A stretch of DNA of 64,000 bases from Chitinibacter sp. GC72 (GTDB lineage: Bacteria > Pseudomonadota > Gammaproteobacteria > Burkholderiales > Chitinibacteraceae), in the NCBI RefSeq assembly GCF_009760905.1, contig NZ_VIRW01000005.1:124001-188000 (forward strand). The letters run 5' to 3'. Under the pieces are notes generated by a model. The model had not been told where the DNA came from and did not search any database. It saw nothing but the letters and a program-made list of their open reading frames with translations. Positions 19,052 to 28,378 of this stretch are shown piece by piece. Each line of letters starts with the position of its first letter. Position 1 is the first letter of the stretch. A program made the translations under genes and the position numbers.

Positions 19052-19879
19052 ATGAATAATTTTTTTCAATGTGGCCGCTTTCGGTTGGCATTAGATCGGC
19101 CGCTGGTCATGGGGGTATTGAATGTAACCCCTGATTCCTTCTCTGATGGCGGGCAATACCTCTCTCTATCCGGTGCTTTAAAGCGCATTGAGCAAATGTG
19201 CGCCGATGGCGTCGACATCATTGATATTGGTGGCGAGTCCACTCGCCCTGGGGCAACTGCTGTACCCGAAGAAGAAGAGTTGCGCCGGGTGTTGCCAGTC
19301 ATCGAAGCCGCAGTTTCATTCAATGTTCCGCTTTCAATCGATACATTCAAGCCAGCCGTGATGAAAGCGACCTTGGCAGCGGGTGTGGATATGGTCAATG
19401 ACATTGCCGGCCTTGAGGCACCGGGAGCAATGGAGGCCTTGCAGGAAACTCAGGCTGGCATCTGTCTGATGCACAAGCAAGGCAACTCGCCGAGTATGCA
19501 GCTCAATCCGGTGTATACCGATGTGGTAGCTGAAGTAAGCGCTTACTTGGCCGCTCGGGCCAGCGCCGTGCTGGCTATCGGAATCGACAAATCTCGCATT
19601 GTGATTGATCCTGGTTTTGGGTTTGGAAAAAACCTGGCGCATAATTGCGAGTTATTTCGCGCAATTGGCCCCATGCTGTGTGCGCTCGATTTGCCGATGC
19701 TGGTGGGTGTTTCCCGCAAGCGTATGCTCGGCGAAATAACCGGGCGTGAAGTGCAGGAGCGCATGGTGCCCAGCGTCGTGGCAGCCCTGCTGGCCGCACA
19801 GGCGGGGGCGCAGATTGTGCGCGTACATGATGTCAGGGAAACAGTGGATGCATTAAAGGTTTGGCACAGTTTAAAATAA
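19052..19879 (+). CDS. folP: Dihydropteroate synthase
   Basis: Folate-pathway enzyme (275 aa) that condenses p-aminobenzoate with 6-hydroxymethyl-dihydropterin pyrophosphate; the sulfonamide target. TIM-barrel signatures are [15 protein letters not shown] near the N-terminus, GGESTRPGA (about 57-65), the VNDI segment, and [13 protein letters not shown] 19052 was preferred over an in-frame GTG at 19037 inside the ftsH terminator. glmM follows after 28 bp, the widespread folP-glmM pairing. Confidence 0.97.
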   Translation: MNNFFQCGRFRLALDRPLVMGVLNVTPDSFSDGGQYLSLSGALKRIEQMCADGVDIIDIGGESTRPGATAVPEEEELRRVLPVIEAAVSFNVPLSIDTFKPAVMKATLAAGVDMVNDIAGLEAPGAMEALQETQAGICLMHKQGNSPSMQLNPVYTDVVAEVSAYLAARASAVLAIGIDKSRIVIDPGFGFGKNLAHNCELFRAIGPMLCALDLPMLVGVSRKRMLGEITGREVQERMVPSVVAALLAAQAGAQIVRVHDVRETVDALKVWHSLK

Positions 19880-19907
19880 GCCGCAAATTTTAAAGGGTTT
19901 CAGGGTA

Positions 19908-21278
19908 ATGACGCGTAAATATTTTGGTACTGATGGTGTGCGTGGTCTGGTGGGTGAATACCCGATTACGCCTGATTTTGCGATGAAGCTGGGTTATGCC
20001 GCCGGACGTGTTCTGGTCGCCGAAGCCATCAAAAAAGGCATGAGCGAGCATCCCGGCGTCTTGATTGGTAAAGACACCCGTATTTCCGGTTATATGCTGG
20101 AAGCCGCTCTGCAAGCCGGTTTTAACGCTGCGGGCGTGGATTGCCATCTGACCGGGCCATTGCCAACGCCGGGCATTGCCTACCTGACCCGCGCTTTGCG
20201 CCTGTCAGCCGGCGTGGTGATTTCAGCCTCGCATAATCCGTATCACGATAACGGCATCAAATTTTTTGGTTCGGGTGGTAAAAAACTGCCGGACGAAGTC
20301 GAGCTGGCGATTGAAAGCGCAATTGATGATGCGCAGCCTTGCGTCGCGTCCAAGCAGATTGGCCGTTCATGGCGGATTAATGATGCCGCGGGGCGTTATA
20401 TCGAATTTTGCAAATCCACCTTCCCGAATGATCTGGATTTGCGGGGTTTGAAGTTGGTGATCGATTGCGCACATGGCGCTACTTACCATATCGCGCCGCA
20501 TGTTTTTCACGAGCTGGGCGCCGAAGTGGTCAGCATTGGCGTGGCGCCCGATGGATATAACATCAACGAAGAGGTGGGCGCGACTCATCCGGAAGCGCTG
20601 CGGCTGAAGGTGTTGTCCGAAGGCGCGCACTTTGGTATTGCGCTCGATGGTGATGGCGATCGGCTGATTATGGTTGACCGCGATGGTACGATTGTCGATG
20701 GTGACCAGCTTCTGTACGTGCTGGCCGTGCATCGGCAGGATAAAGCCACGCTGGGTGAAGGTGTGGTTGGCACGCTGATGACCAATCTGGGCGTGGAAAA
20801 TGCCCTCAAGCAACGCGGTATCGGCTTTGTGCGCGCCAAAGTGGGTGACCGCTACGTGCTCGAACAATTGCAGGCCAAGTCATGGCTGGTTGGTGGCGAA
20901 GGCTCGGGCCACTTGCTGTGTCTGGATAAGCACACGACAGGCGACGGCATTGTGTCGGCCTTGCAGGTGCTGCAGGCGCTGAAAGAAAGCGGCCAGACGC
21001 TGGCGGGCTTTTGCAAGGATTTGCAGCTCTCCATGCAAGTGCTGAAAAATGTCCGCATCGCCAAGGGTTTTGATTGCCATGGTTCGGAAGCAATCAGCGC
21101 CAAAGTGGCCGAAGCCGAAGCAGCCATGGGCAGCGAGGGCCGCGTATTATTGCGTCCATCGGGCACCGAGCCAGTGGTGCGCGTGATGGTCGAGCATGTT
21201 AATCCGGTATTGGCGCGCGAATGGGCTGACCGTATTGCTGCAGTGGTCAGCAGCGAAGCCAGCTTGCATCACGCCTGA
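19908..21278 (+). CDS. glmM: Phosphoglucosamine mutase
   Basis: Converts glucosamine-6-phosphate to glucosamine-1-phosphate on the way to UDP-GlcNAc for peptidoglycan and LPS. 456 aa, full length. The phosphoserine loop VVISASHNP places the catalytic Ser at about residue 108, the Mg site is ALDGDGDR, and the sugar-binding loop GGEGSGH and C-terminal phosphate loop [12 protein letters not shown] are intact. Last gene of the ftsH-folP-glmM series; a strong terminator follows. Confidence 0.97.
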   Translation: MTRKYFGTDGVRGLVGEYPITPDFAMKLGYAAGRVLVAEAIKKGMSEHPGVLIGKDTRISGYMLEAALQAGFNAAGVDCHLTGPLPTPGIAYLTRALRLSAGVVISASHNPYHDNGIKFFGSGGKKLPDEVELAIESAIDDAQPCVASKQIGRSWRINDAAGRYIEFCKSTFPNDLDLRGLKLVIDCAHGATYHIAPHVFHELGAEVVSIGVAPDGYNINEEVGATHPEALRLKVLSEGAHFGIALDGDGDRLIMVDRDGTIVDGDQLLYVLAVHRQDKATLGEGVVGTLMTNLGVENALKQRGIGFVRAKVGDRYVLEQLQAKSWLVGGEGSGHLLCLDKHTTGDGIVSALQVLQALKESGQTLAGFCKDLQLSMQVLKNVRIAKGFDCHGSEAISAKVAEAEAAMGSEGRVLLRPSGTEPVVRVMVEHVNPVLAREWADRIAAVVSSEASLHHA

Positions 21279-21296
21279 TCGGCGATTCATAGGGAA

Positions 21297-21327
21297 CACA
21301 GGCCGCATATGCGGCCTGTGTTGTTTG
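21297..21327 (+). terminator. Terminator after glmM
   Basis: ACACAGGCCGCA pairs with TGCGGCCTGTGT with almost no loop, followed by TGTTT. Confidence 0.75.
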
Positions 21328-21351
21328 AAGTCGCTGCTGAATAACTTAAAG

Positions 21352-21400
21352 GGGGTATTGTCTTGTAGCTATTTTAATATATTGGCTGCATGGCAATACG
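21352..21400. repeat. 50-bp palindromic intergenic element, copy 4
   Basis: Left end GGGGTATTGTCTTGTAGC, right part GGCTGCATGGCAATAC. Outer arm GTATTG/CAATAC and inner AGC/GCT pairings are kept. It sits between the convergent glmM and L,D-transpeptidase genes. Confidence 0.8.
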
Positions 21401-21471
21401 TAGGTGGGGTGTGCTGAAAGCTACTCTGCTTGCGCCGGGGCAGGGCTGATTGGATCTGCGAGCTTGAGCCT

Positions 21472-22770
21472 TTAATTGCTGGCGTTGCCTTCCCAGCGGA
21501 TTTTCCACTCGCTGCCTTCCGGTTGCCAGTACAGTCGTTTGCGCATTTTATTGTCCAGATTATCGCTGCGATAATCCTGTTCGAACGTGGCCACCATTTG
21601 TGGCTGTCCGCCCGTCACTGCAAAAATGGAAAGATCGTTCAGTGCAATTTTGCTCCATTTTTTGCCCGCATTCACTGCCGTTTTTTGTTGTCGCCAGCTG
21701 GCCAGATCCAGCCCTTCGGCGCTGCTAAACTGATTGCCGTAGAAATTCAGATACTGCTCGGTGTTGAGCGACTCCCACGCCGTTTTCCATTGCTCAATCA
21801 CCGCATTGGCCGCCAAGTGGCGTTTTTGCCATTCATTACGGCTAAGCCACTCGATTTTCGGGCTGACAATCACCGGGGTCGTGCCGATTTGCAAATATCG
21901 CGCCACATCGAGCATTTCTTCGTTGGTGAGTACCACGCAGCCATTGGATGCCTGCGGGGGGCGGGCATAAGTCGCTGCCGGGCTGCCGTGTAGCCAGATA
22001 CCGTAGCCGGTTTTTTTATTGCTTTTATCGAGCTCGTTCGGGTAGGAAATCGGCCAGGCACCAACGCCATACAGGTCGGCCAGCTCGCCATAAGTCCGGT
22101 CCAGCAAAGGGCGGGGCAGGTGCTTGTTCACAAAATAGACGCCAATTGGCGTGCGCTGATCGCCTTCCACCTGTTTACCAACCCCCAGCTTGCCAACGGT
22201 CACATAATGGTCTTTCACCATTTTGGGAACGCCCTGCTGATTAGCAAAAATATACAGCCGCGACGTATCGGCATCGACCAGCACGGCGTATTTTTGCTGA
22301 TCGTTAAATTTCAGGATATTGGCAGGCAGCAGATCGGGCGGCGTAGGCATATTGCGGTAATTAATCCGTACCTGGGCTTCCTTGCGCAAATCGGCCAGCC
22401 GCTCGGCAATTTGCTGGGCAGGCGCAGCGATACTGATCTGATTGGCGCCAGCGCCAATCGATTCCAGCGGCACTGCGCGCATCGCATATAGATCGGCGCG
22501 CAACAAATGCGCCAGCCGGTAGTTGGGCTTTTCTACCAGCAAGGCATCCACGGTGGCGCGGGCATCGGCCATATTACCGCTGCGGATAAAATCAATCGCA
22601 GCCAGAATGCGCTCTTCGGGGCTACCCTGCGCGGCAGTACCGGCTTCCTCGGGGGTGAGCATGAAATACTTGCTCCCCGAATCGACCATTAGAGGTTGGG
22701 CTGCAGGTGCCAGCAAAAGCAGCGACACCAAGCAGATGGCACGCTTGGTGCGACGGGTAAGTCTAGGCAT
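21472..22770 (-). CDS. L,D-transpeptidase (YkuD) with C-terminal NTF2-like module
   Basis: Periplasmic enzyme of 432 aa. Signal peptide about 1-27, helical repeats about 50-130, YkuD catalytic domain about 158-302 with His261 in WLHGSP and nucleophile Cys278 in SNGCVVL, then an NTF2-like region from about 318 (Cds6-type). L,D-transpeptidases make 3-3 cross-links or attach proteins to peptidoglycan. The downstream partner (TPR protein at 22816) ends in a similar NTF2-like module, so the two probably work together at the cell wall. The pair is on the minus strand, 45 bp apart. Confidence 0.88.
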   Translation of the reverse strand: MPRLTRRTKRAICLVSLLLLAPAAQPLMVDSGSKYFMLTPEEAGTAAQGSPEERILAAIDFIRSGNMADARATVDALLVEKPNYRLAHLLRADLYAMRAVPLESIGAGANQISIAAPAQQIAERLADLRKEAQVRINYRNMPTPPDLLPANILKFNDQQKYAVLVDADTSRLYIFANQQGVPKMVKDHYVTVGKLGVGKQVEGDQRTPIGVYFVNKHLPRPLLDRTYGELADLYGVGAWPISYPNELDKSNKKTGYGIWLHGSPAATYARPPQASNGCVVLTNEEMLDVARYLQIGTTPVIVSPKIEWLSRNEWQKRHLAANAVIEQWKTAWESLNTEQYLNFYGNQFSSAEGLDLASWRQQKTAVNAGKKWSKIALNDLSIFAVTGGQPQMVATFEQDYRSDNLDNKMRKRLYWQPEGSEWKIRWEGNASN

Positions 22771-22815
22771 TCAGTTGACCGCAGGCATTCAAGAAAAAGT
22801 CACCGCTTGGAAGCA

Positions 22816-23883
22816 TTAACCACCGATCCGTTCTTCACGGATCAGCCAGCGGCTGCCTGATTTTTCCAGCACCAGTGTTTTGCCGGTGTTGCTCGACAGT
22901 CGGTCAGACTTGTATTGCTGGCGCAGACGTACTTTGGCAGTTTTCTCGTCGATCATTTCAATCCGCAAATCGCTGACATTCACGTCAATCGACTTGGGTG
23001 CACTGATTTTGGCATGCCGATCTTTTTCCCAGGCGGCGCGGCCACCGGGGGCCTTGAAGTTTTTCGAGTAACTATTAATGTAGCCGCTGACATTCTGGCG
23101 GCTCCAGGCACTCGCCCAGCCTTGCACGCTGGCAATAATCTGCTGCTTGGCTGCTTTGTCAGGCGTATTGTCCGGTGCTTCGGTCGGCTTGGGCGCGGCC
23201 GTCGGGGCTGGCTTGGCTGTGGCGACTGGTGCAGCGCTTGGCTTGGCAGTAGCAGGTGCCGTCGCTGCCACTTTTGGCGGCAGGGTTACTTTGGGCAGCG
23301 GTGGCAAAGTGGGTTGTGGTGTAATTGCGCCTTTGATCGGCGCCACTGCCACCGTCACCGGTTTGCTTGGCACCCGGCCAGCTTGCTGGCCAAAAAGCGA
23401 ATCGACCAGCTTGAGCTTGGTCTGCACCTGAGGATTGCCACCTTCAAGCTGCAAGGCTTTGTCATAAGCTTGCGAAGCCAGGCGGGCATACAGATCACCC
23501 ATGTTTTCGTGTGCAATCGCGTAGCTCGGGTTGGTTTGAATCGCCAGCTGCAAAGCACCACGCGCCTTGTCGTACTGGCCTTTATTGGCATACAGCACGG
23601 CCAGATTGTTATAGGGCTCTGGCAGTTGCGGGTAATCTTCGGAAAGTTGGGTAAACGCTTTAATTGCGTCATCCGTGCGCCCGGTTTCACTCAGGGCAAT
23701 ACCGCGCAGAAAACGCAGCTGGGCGTCCTTGGGCGATTTGCCCAGCGCTTTATCGGCCCTGTCCAGCGCTTGCGTAAACTGCTTGGTGCGGATCAGCTGT
23801 TGAATATCCTCGCTGTCGCCAGCGTGGGCAGCCATTGAAAACAGCAGTGGCAAGACAATGATCATCGAGCGAAGTGCAGACAT
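22816..23883 (-). CDS. Secreted TPR protein with C-terminal NTF2-like module
   Basis: Periplasmic or exported protein of 355 aa. Starting at ATG 23883 gives a signal peptide MSALRSMIIVLPLLFSMAAH followed by about four TPR motifs (30-170), a long Pro/Ala/Thr-rich linker (about 195-250) and an NTF2-like domain (about 255-355) resembling the end of the adjacent L,D-transpeptidase. The longer in-frame extension to 24117 encodes remains of an insertion-sequence transposase and should not be included. Likely a scaffold for the transpeptidase; no enzymatic residues are recognised. Confidence 0.8.
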   Translation of the reverse strand: MSALRSMIIVLPLLFSMAAHAGDSEDIQQLIRTKQFTQALDRADKALGKSPKDAQLRFLRGIALSETGRTDDAIKAFTQLSEDYPQLPEPYNNLAVLYANKGQYDKARGALQLAIQTNPSYAIAHENMGDLYARLASQAYDKALQLEGGNPQVQTKLKLVDSLFGQQAGRVPSKPVTVAVAPIKGAITPQPTLPPLPKVTLPPKVAATAPATAKPSAAPVATAKPAPTAAPKPTEAPDNTPDKAAKQQIIASVQGWASAWSRQNVSGYINSYSKNFKAPGGRAAWEKDRHAKISAPKSIDVNVSDLRIEMIDEKTAKVRLRQQYKSDRLSSNTGKTLVLEKSGSRWLIREERIGG

Positions 23884-24029
23884 TGGTATTCCGAATGAAA
23901 GGGTGATCACGGTAAACTGCGCAGATTCTAGCAAAATTTCAGGTGTTTGCCTCGATGAACCTGTCTCCGGCCGTTTCTTATATTGCCATGCTTGAATCGC
24001 ACCGGGTTTGCGTAGGCTGTTTGGCTTAA

Positions 24030-24480
24030 GTCGGCCCCGCATTGCTTGCTTACTTTGATTCTGGTAATGGTTTGCTTCTGCTTCCGCAAGCAGAATATGG
24101 CCAAACCACCCTAGCAAACGATGGTGATTGAACCACGAAACCTATTCTATGTCGCGAACTCCACAGATTCTAGGCTTTTCAAAGTCCCCAAACGGTGAGT
24201 CGCATCGGCCTTGTCGAGCCCTTTTATCGACTCCGCCATTGCATTGTCGTTACGATCACCTGTCGCGCCCGCGGAAGACTCGAGCCAGCCTCAGTCAATC
24301 GTTCGGTTTACTATTCGCCACAGTATGTCCATCACGAATGGCCCGTAGGCAGCGCAACGCGGAGTTGCGCTGCCGAACGGCAAACCGTTGATTAGCAGAA
24401 GGAGTGACCTGGAATAGTTTGCAGATCGGCTCGACCCCGTGCTGCTTACGATGGGCATCGGTGAATCCCCTGATTATTTC
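24030..24480 (-). pseudogene. IS3-family transposase OrfB remnant
   Basis: Reading the minus strand gives three recognisable pieces in different frames: an N-terminal piece FTDAHRKQHGVEPICKLFQ just after OrfA, then DNAMAESIKG from about 24248 (part of the DDE-region sequence DNALAES), and WFNHHRLLGWFGHILLAEAE from 24135 (the C-terminal WFNHRRL motif). Stops and frameshifts separate them and the central catalytic part is gone. Confidence 0.8.
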
Positions 24481-24785
24481 AAGCGGCGGTCGAGCTCCGC
24501 CTGCGCGAAATACGCGCTGGCCAGACGCAGAATTTCATTGGCCTTTTTAAGTTCGCGCACCTCACGCTTCAACACTTTGATGCGTTCGCCCTCGGCTGTA
24601 TTTTTATTGGCAGGAACGACATCGCCACCTTGCCTACGACACCAAGTGCGAAACGTTTCGGGTGTGCAACCGATTTTGCTGGCGATGGAAACGAGGGTAG
24701 CCCACTCGGATGGATATTCAGCGCGGTGTTCAATCACCATGTGAACTGCACGTTCGCGGACTTCGGAGGAAAACTGAATTGACAT
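24474..24785 (-). pseudogene. IS3-family transposase OrfA (open, but OrfB is destroyed)
   Basis: HTH subunit of about 103 aa. MSIQFSSEVRERAVHMV and the segment SIASKIGCTPETFRTWCRR form the helix-turn-helix; a leucine-zipper-like helix (ERIKVLKREVRELKKANEI) precedes the usual tail AQAELDRRLK, where frameshifting into OrfB normally occurs. The reading frame is intact, but no functional transposase can be made without OrfB. Confidence 0.85.
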
Positions 24786-24973
24786 CTTCATAGCTCCATT
24801 CTCTCAAGAATTGGAGCCTCCGCGAAACTCGATGCGATTTAGAATATGCGAAAAGAATATTTTCTTGAAAACTTCCTCTGCGTAATCAATAAAGAGTGTT
24901 CATGCAATTTTGCATTGCACAACGGTGTGCTTTTGGAACTGCTCATTGGTTATTAAATTTGGGAAATTACGCA

Positions 24974-25798
24974 ATGGCAAAGAAAATATTGGCAGTCCTG
25001 TCGAATTTTGGGTATTGGGGGGTAGAACTCACAGGCCCGATGCTAAAGCTTGAAGCGGCTGGTTATGAGCTAGTTTTTGTTACACCCAAGGGTCAGCGAC
25101 CCGTTGCATTGCCGCCCAGTTATGACACCGACTACTTTGACCCTCCGTTGGGATGCCGTGTCACTACCACTGCCGATGCCGCAGAGGTGATAGCGGTCAA
25201 AGATAGCCCCAGACTTGAAGCCCCGCTTAATTTGTCGAGTTGGTTTCCTGAGCGTCCGTATTACAGCAAGCCAGATTTTCTTCGTGAGTTGGAGGCCTAT
25301 CACGTCAAACTTCGCGAACTAGCTGAAGAGCTTGACGAGTATGCAGGCTTGCTGCTGGTAGGCGGTAGTGGCCCGATAGTCGATATGGTAAACAATCAGC
25401 GCGTGCATGACCTGATTCTCGGATTTTTTAAGCAGGATAAACCAATTGCCGCAATTTGCTATGGCGTAGCATGTCTGCCGATGGCGCGTGATTTCAACGA
25501 GCGCCGCAGCATCATCCGTGGCAAGCACGTGACCGGTCATTGCATCGAATATGACTACCACGATGGCACCGGCTTTATCGGCACCGACTTCAATCTCGGA
25601 CCACCTCCTTACTGCCTGGAATATGTACTGACCGATGCGGTTGGTCCTGAGGGGCAGTATCACGGTAATTTCGGCAAGCCCACTTCCGTCATCGTCGACT
25701 ACCCCTTCATCACCGCGCGTTCATTGCAGTGCTCGCATGAGTTTGGTGAGCAGTTTGTTAATGTACTTGAGCGTGGTGTGCGCCGGTACGGTTGGTAA
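24974..25798 (+). CDS. DJ-1/PfpI superfamily protein (island gene 1)
   Basis: Cytoplasmic 274-aa protein with the class I amidotransferase-like DJ-1/PfpI fold. The nucleophile elbow reads AAICYGVACL (Cys about 162) and GLLLVGGSGP precedes it. It is longer than simple DJ-1 proteins (about 190 aa), closer to the Hsp31-like glyoxalase III/chaperone branch. ATG 24974 was chosen for MAKKILAVLSN; an extension to 24896 has no family match. First gene of the island operon, 133 bp from the IS end. Substrate unknown; methylglyoxal-type aldehydes are one possibility. Confidence 0.8.
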   Translation: MAKKILAVLSNFGYWGVELTGPMLKLEAAGYELVFVTPKGQRPVALPPSYDTDYFDPPLGCRVTTTADAAEVIAVKDSPRLEAPLNLSSWFPERPYYSKPDFLRELEAYHVKLRELAEELDEYAGLLLVGGSGPIVDMVNNQRVHDLILGFFKQDKPIAAICYGVACLPMARDFNERRSIIRGKHVTGHCIEYDYHDGTGFIGTDFNLGPPPYCLEYVLTDAVGPEGQYHGNFGKPTSVIVDYPFITARSLQCSHEFGEQFVNVLERGVRRYGW

Positions 25799-25834
25799 GT
25801 CCCTTTTGCTTGTGCATTCGATGAGGTGGACCTG

Positions 25835-27544
25835 ATGACGCAAACCAACACGGGCTGTCATGCCATTTATCGCCAACTATTGGCCGATGGCGTTAGCCAT
25901 ATGTTCGGCAATCCCGGAACTGTCGAACAAGGCTGGCTGGATGCATTGGCCGATTTTCCCGAAATGAAATACATCCTAACCCTGCAGGAAAGTGTGGCTG
26001 TGCTTTGTGCTGATGGGTATGCGCGTGCAGCCCAGAAACCTGCTTTGGTTCAGCTACATAGCTCACCAGGTATAGGCAATGCGGTTGGCGCACTGTATCA
26101 GGCCAAGCGTGGTCATGCACCACTGGTGGTGTTGGCCGGTGATGCAGGTATCAAGTACATGAATCTGGATGCGCAAATGGCGGCTGATCTGGTCGCCATG
26201 ATGGAGCCCGTCACCAAGTATGCGACGATGGTACTGGATCCACGTAATGTGCTGCGCACCTTGCGGCGCGCCATCAAGATCGCGACCACGCCACCCATGG
26301 GCCCGGTCTATGTCTGCCTACCGGCCGATGTGATGGATGCCATGAACGAGGAGCCGGTGTTTCCGAGTTGCGTGCCCTCCACCCGCTGCATGCCCGATGA
26401 GGAAGCCATCGGCACCATTGCCGATTGGCTTGTGGCTGCTCAGACACCCATGATTTACGCCGGCGACGGCGTGGCCTGGTCGCAGGCCCAGAACGAGTTG
26501 GCCTCGGTGGCCGAGTTGCTGGGGGCAGAGGTTTATGGCGTGGACGAAGGGGAGGTGAATCTGCCGCATGCCCACCCCTGCCATAGTGGCTTGACCGGGC
26601 ACATGTTCGGCAGCCAGAGCTTGCCGACACTGCAACGGGGAGACGTCAATCTGGTCGTCGGCACCTACATGGTGCCCGAGGTCTTTCCGGAGCTTGGCGA
26701 CATTTGGGCGCCGGATGCACGCATCGTGCATATCGACCTGAATGCCTACGAAATCGCCAAGAATCATCGTGTTGATCTTGGCTTGGTCGCAGATCCTAAG
26801 TTAACGCTGGCGGCGCTGGCACGTGCGCTACGGACTCGGCAGAGCCCTGAGCAACACGAAGCTGCAGCACAGCGCTTGGCTGCGCTGCGCCAGTCGCGCG
26901 CCGCAGCACTGGTTGCTGCGCGGGCTGCCGATGTTGCAGCACCAGGACATGACGGGGTTACGATGGCTCGGTTTGCGCAAGCACTGGCCGCGCAATTACC
27001 AGAGAACGCGCTGATTTTTGATGAAGCACTGACCAGTTCACCCGCGCTGACCCGTTACCTTCCCCCCGCCACGCCGGGCAGCTATTTTCTGACCCGTGGC
27101 GGTTCGCTGGGTGTGGGCATTCCGGGGGCCATTGGTGCCAAGCTGGCACACCCGCAGCGCACGGTTATCGGCTTCAGCGGTGATGGCGGTTCCATGTACA
27201 CCATCCAGGCTTTGTATACCGCGCGCCGACATCGGTGTGGCGCGAAATTTGTGGTGTGCAATAACCGCTCTTATCGCCTGCTGCAATTGAATATCGATGC
27301 CTACTGGCATGAGCAGCAAGCAGCTCCGCATTCGCATCCACTCTGTTTTGACCTCTCGCAGCCGGCGATCAATTTTGCCGAACTGGCGCAGGCCATGGGC
27401 GTTACTGCCGTACGCGTAGAGACGCTGGCAGACATTGCTCCGGCCATAGCGCGGATGCTGGCCGATGATGAACCCTTCCTGATTGATCTGGCCCTTGAGG
27501 GCGACGCACACCCCGAGCAGGTCGCTATGAGGTGCGGGCAGTAA
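25835..27544 (+). CDS. Thiamine-diphosphate enzyme, benzoylformate-decarboxylase type (island gene 2)
   Basis: ThDP-dependent enzyme of 569 aa with the three usual domains. The N-terminal domain has FGNPGTVEQ, the cofactor-activating Glu in YILTLQES (about 52), and LHSSPG with the His (about 75) that corresponds to H70 of benzoylformate decarboxylase; the C-terminal domain has the ThDP motif GDGG (about 449-452) to NN (476-477). The active-site Ser of FGNPGS is Thr here and no equivalent of the family's second catalytic His (H281) is evident, so the reaction may be carboligation or an unusual decarboxylation. ATG 25835 has GAGGTGG upstream; GTG 25826 is an alternative. Confidence 0.85.
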   Translation: MTQTNTGCHAIYRQLLADGVSHMFGNPGTVEQGWLDALADFPEMKYILTLQESVAVLCADGYARAAQKPALVQLHSSPGIGNAVGALYQAKRGHAPLVVLAGDAGIKYMNLDAQMAADLVAMMEPVTKYATMVLDPRNVLRTLRRAIKIATTPPMGPVYVCLPADVMDAMNEEPVFPSCVPSTRCMPDEEAIGTIADWLVAAQTPMIYAGDGVAWSQAQNELASVAELLGAEVYGVDEGEVNLPHAHPCHSGLTGHMFGSQSLPTLQRGDVNLVVGTYMVPEVFPELGDIWAPDARIVHIDLNAYEIAKNHRVDLGLVADPKLTLAALARALRTRQSPEQHEAAAQRLAALRQSRAAALVAARAADVAAPGHDGVTMARFAQALAAQLPENALIFDEALTSSPALTRYLPPATPGSYFLTRGGSLGVGIPGAIGAKLAHPQRTVIGFSGDGGSMYTIQALYTARRHRCGAKFVVCNNRSYRLLQLNIDAYWHEQQAAPHSHPLCFDLSQPAINFAELAQAMGVTAVRVETLADIAPAIARMLADDEPFLIDLALEGDAHPEQVAMRCGQ

Positions 27545-27629
27545 GGCCGTATTCATCCTGTGCAATGACAGAAATGTACTACATGAGACAGCATAATCAT
27601 CTTGGGCAAATGGCTGGCGGAGGAAGCGA

Positions 27630-28037
27630 ATGGATCACCTGGAAATAAGCAAGGCTGTACGCAACTGGTTCAAGGCAGTGACGGATCAGATTGATGAAGA
27701 AAAGCTGTTGGCAATGCTGTCATCGAACGGTTTTGCATTGCGTTTTCCCGAGGCCACGCTGACTGATAGGGATAGTTTCAGCCGCTGGTACAAAGGTATC
27801 AGGCTCGCCTTTTTTGATCAAAGCCATACTATTCGGCATATGGAAATTGCGAGCGATGGCACCCGCGCCAATTTGTCCATTTGGGTGAACTGGCAAGCCA
27901 GGACCCGTCCGGAAGGCAGTTCGCAATCAAAACAATGTGATTTTGATGCTATGCAGAAATGGGAAATGGCCAATGAAAAAGGCGTGTGGGTCATTGTCAG
28001 TTATGACGTGGTCGACCTGTTCGACAACATCGGTTAG
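27630..28037 (+). CDS. NTF2-like (SnoaL-type) small protein (island gene 3)
   Basis: Soluble 135-aa protein with an NTF2/SnoaL-like pattern: N-terminal helices (AVRNWFKAVTDQIDEEKLLAM), then alternating strands ending in GVWVIVSYDVVDLFD. Family members include isomerases, cyclases and hydratases as well as non-enzymatic binding proteins; no specific substrate can be assigned. GGAGGAAGCG precedes the ATG. It lies 85 bp after the ThDP gene and 27 bp before the Dabb gene. Confidence 0.65.
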   Translation: MDHLEISKAVRNWFKAVTDQIDEEKLLAMLSSNGFALRFPEATLTDRDSFSRWYKGIRLAFFDQSHTIRHMEIASDGTRANLSIWVNWQARTRPEGSSQSKQCDFDAMQKWEMANEKGVWVIVSYDVVDLFDNIG

Positions 28038-28064
28038 TAACTCCATTACGATAGGAAGTGAAAA

Positions 28065-28376
28065 ATGATACGGCATATTGCAATTTTCAAATTGAAAGAC
28101 AGTCAAAACGGCCAGAGCAAGGCCGACAACGTCAGCCAGATCAAGCGAAATGTCGAAAAACTTCGCGAAAATATCAATACGATTAAAGTCATTCAAGCCC
28201 AAGAAAATTTTCACGATTCTTCAGCACTGTTTCCTGCTGATGATCTATGTGTACTTGCGGACTTCGAAACCAGGGCTGATTACGATTTTTACTTCAATCA
28301 TCCCGTGCACAAAGAGGCAGCCCATTTTGCTGGGGCTGTTTCGGAGTACGTGCATGGCATTACCTACGAGGTTTGA
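28065..28376 (+). CDS. Dabb (stress-responsive A/B barrel) protein (island gene 4)
   Basis: 103-aa ferredoxin-like dimeric barrel protein. MIRHIAIFKLKD at the start, a central helix with LRENINTIK, and DLCVLADFETRADYDFYFNHPVHKEA (strand then the conserved HPxH stretch) fit the Dabb family. Relatives include plant polyketide cyclases and stress proteins of unknown function. The stop overlaps or abuts the dehydrogenase start (TGATGATG), so translation is probably coupled. Confidence 0.8.
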   Translation: MIRHIAIFKLKDSQNGQSKADNVSQIKRNVEKLRENINTIKVIQAQENFHDSSALFPADDLCVLADFETRADYDFYFNHPVHKEAAHFAGAVSEYVHGITYEV

Positions 28377-28378
28377 TG

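Larger units (their letters stand above)
23993..24841 (-). mobile_element. Decayed IS3-family insertion sequence (about 0.85 kb, internally deleted)
   Basis: Bounded by imperfect terminal inverted repeats: TGAATCGCACCGGGTTTGCG at 23993 reading inward and, from 24841 on the other strand, TAAATCGCATCGAGTTTCGC; about 21 of 26 positions agree. Inside are a near-intact OrfA and fragments of OrfB. Full IS3 elements are about 1.2-1.4 kb, so about 0.4 kb of OrfB has been lost and what remains is in several frames. No target-site duplication could be seen. It marks the left edge of the accessory island. Confidence 0.8.

Noticed and set aside
22915-23838. 307-aa plus-strand open frame opposite the TPR gene
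   Set aside because: Antisense shadow with Trp/Cys/His-rich composition and no ribosome site.
23884-24117. N-terminal extension of the TPR protein
   Set aside because: The extension is IS3 OrfB residue (AEAEANHYQNQ) read through into the gene; it lacks a signal peptide, whereas ATG 23883 gives one.
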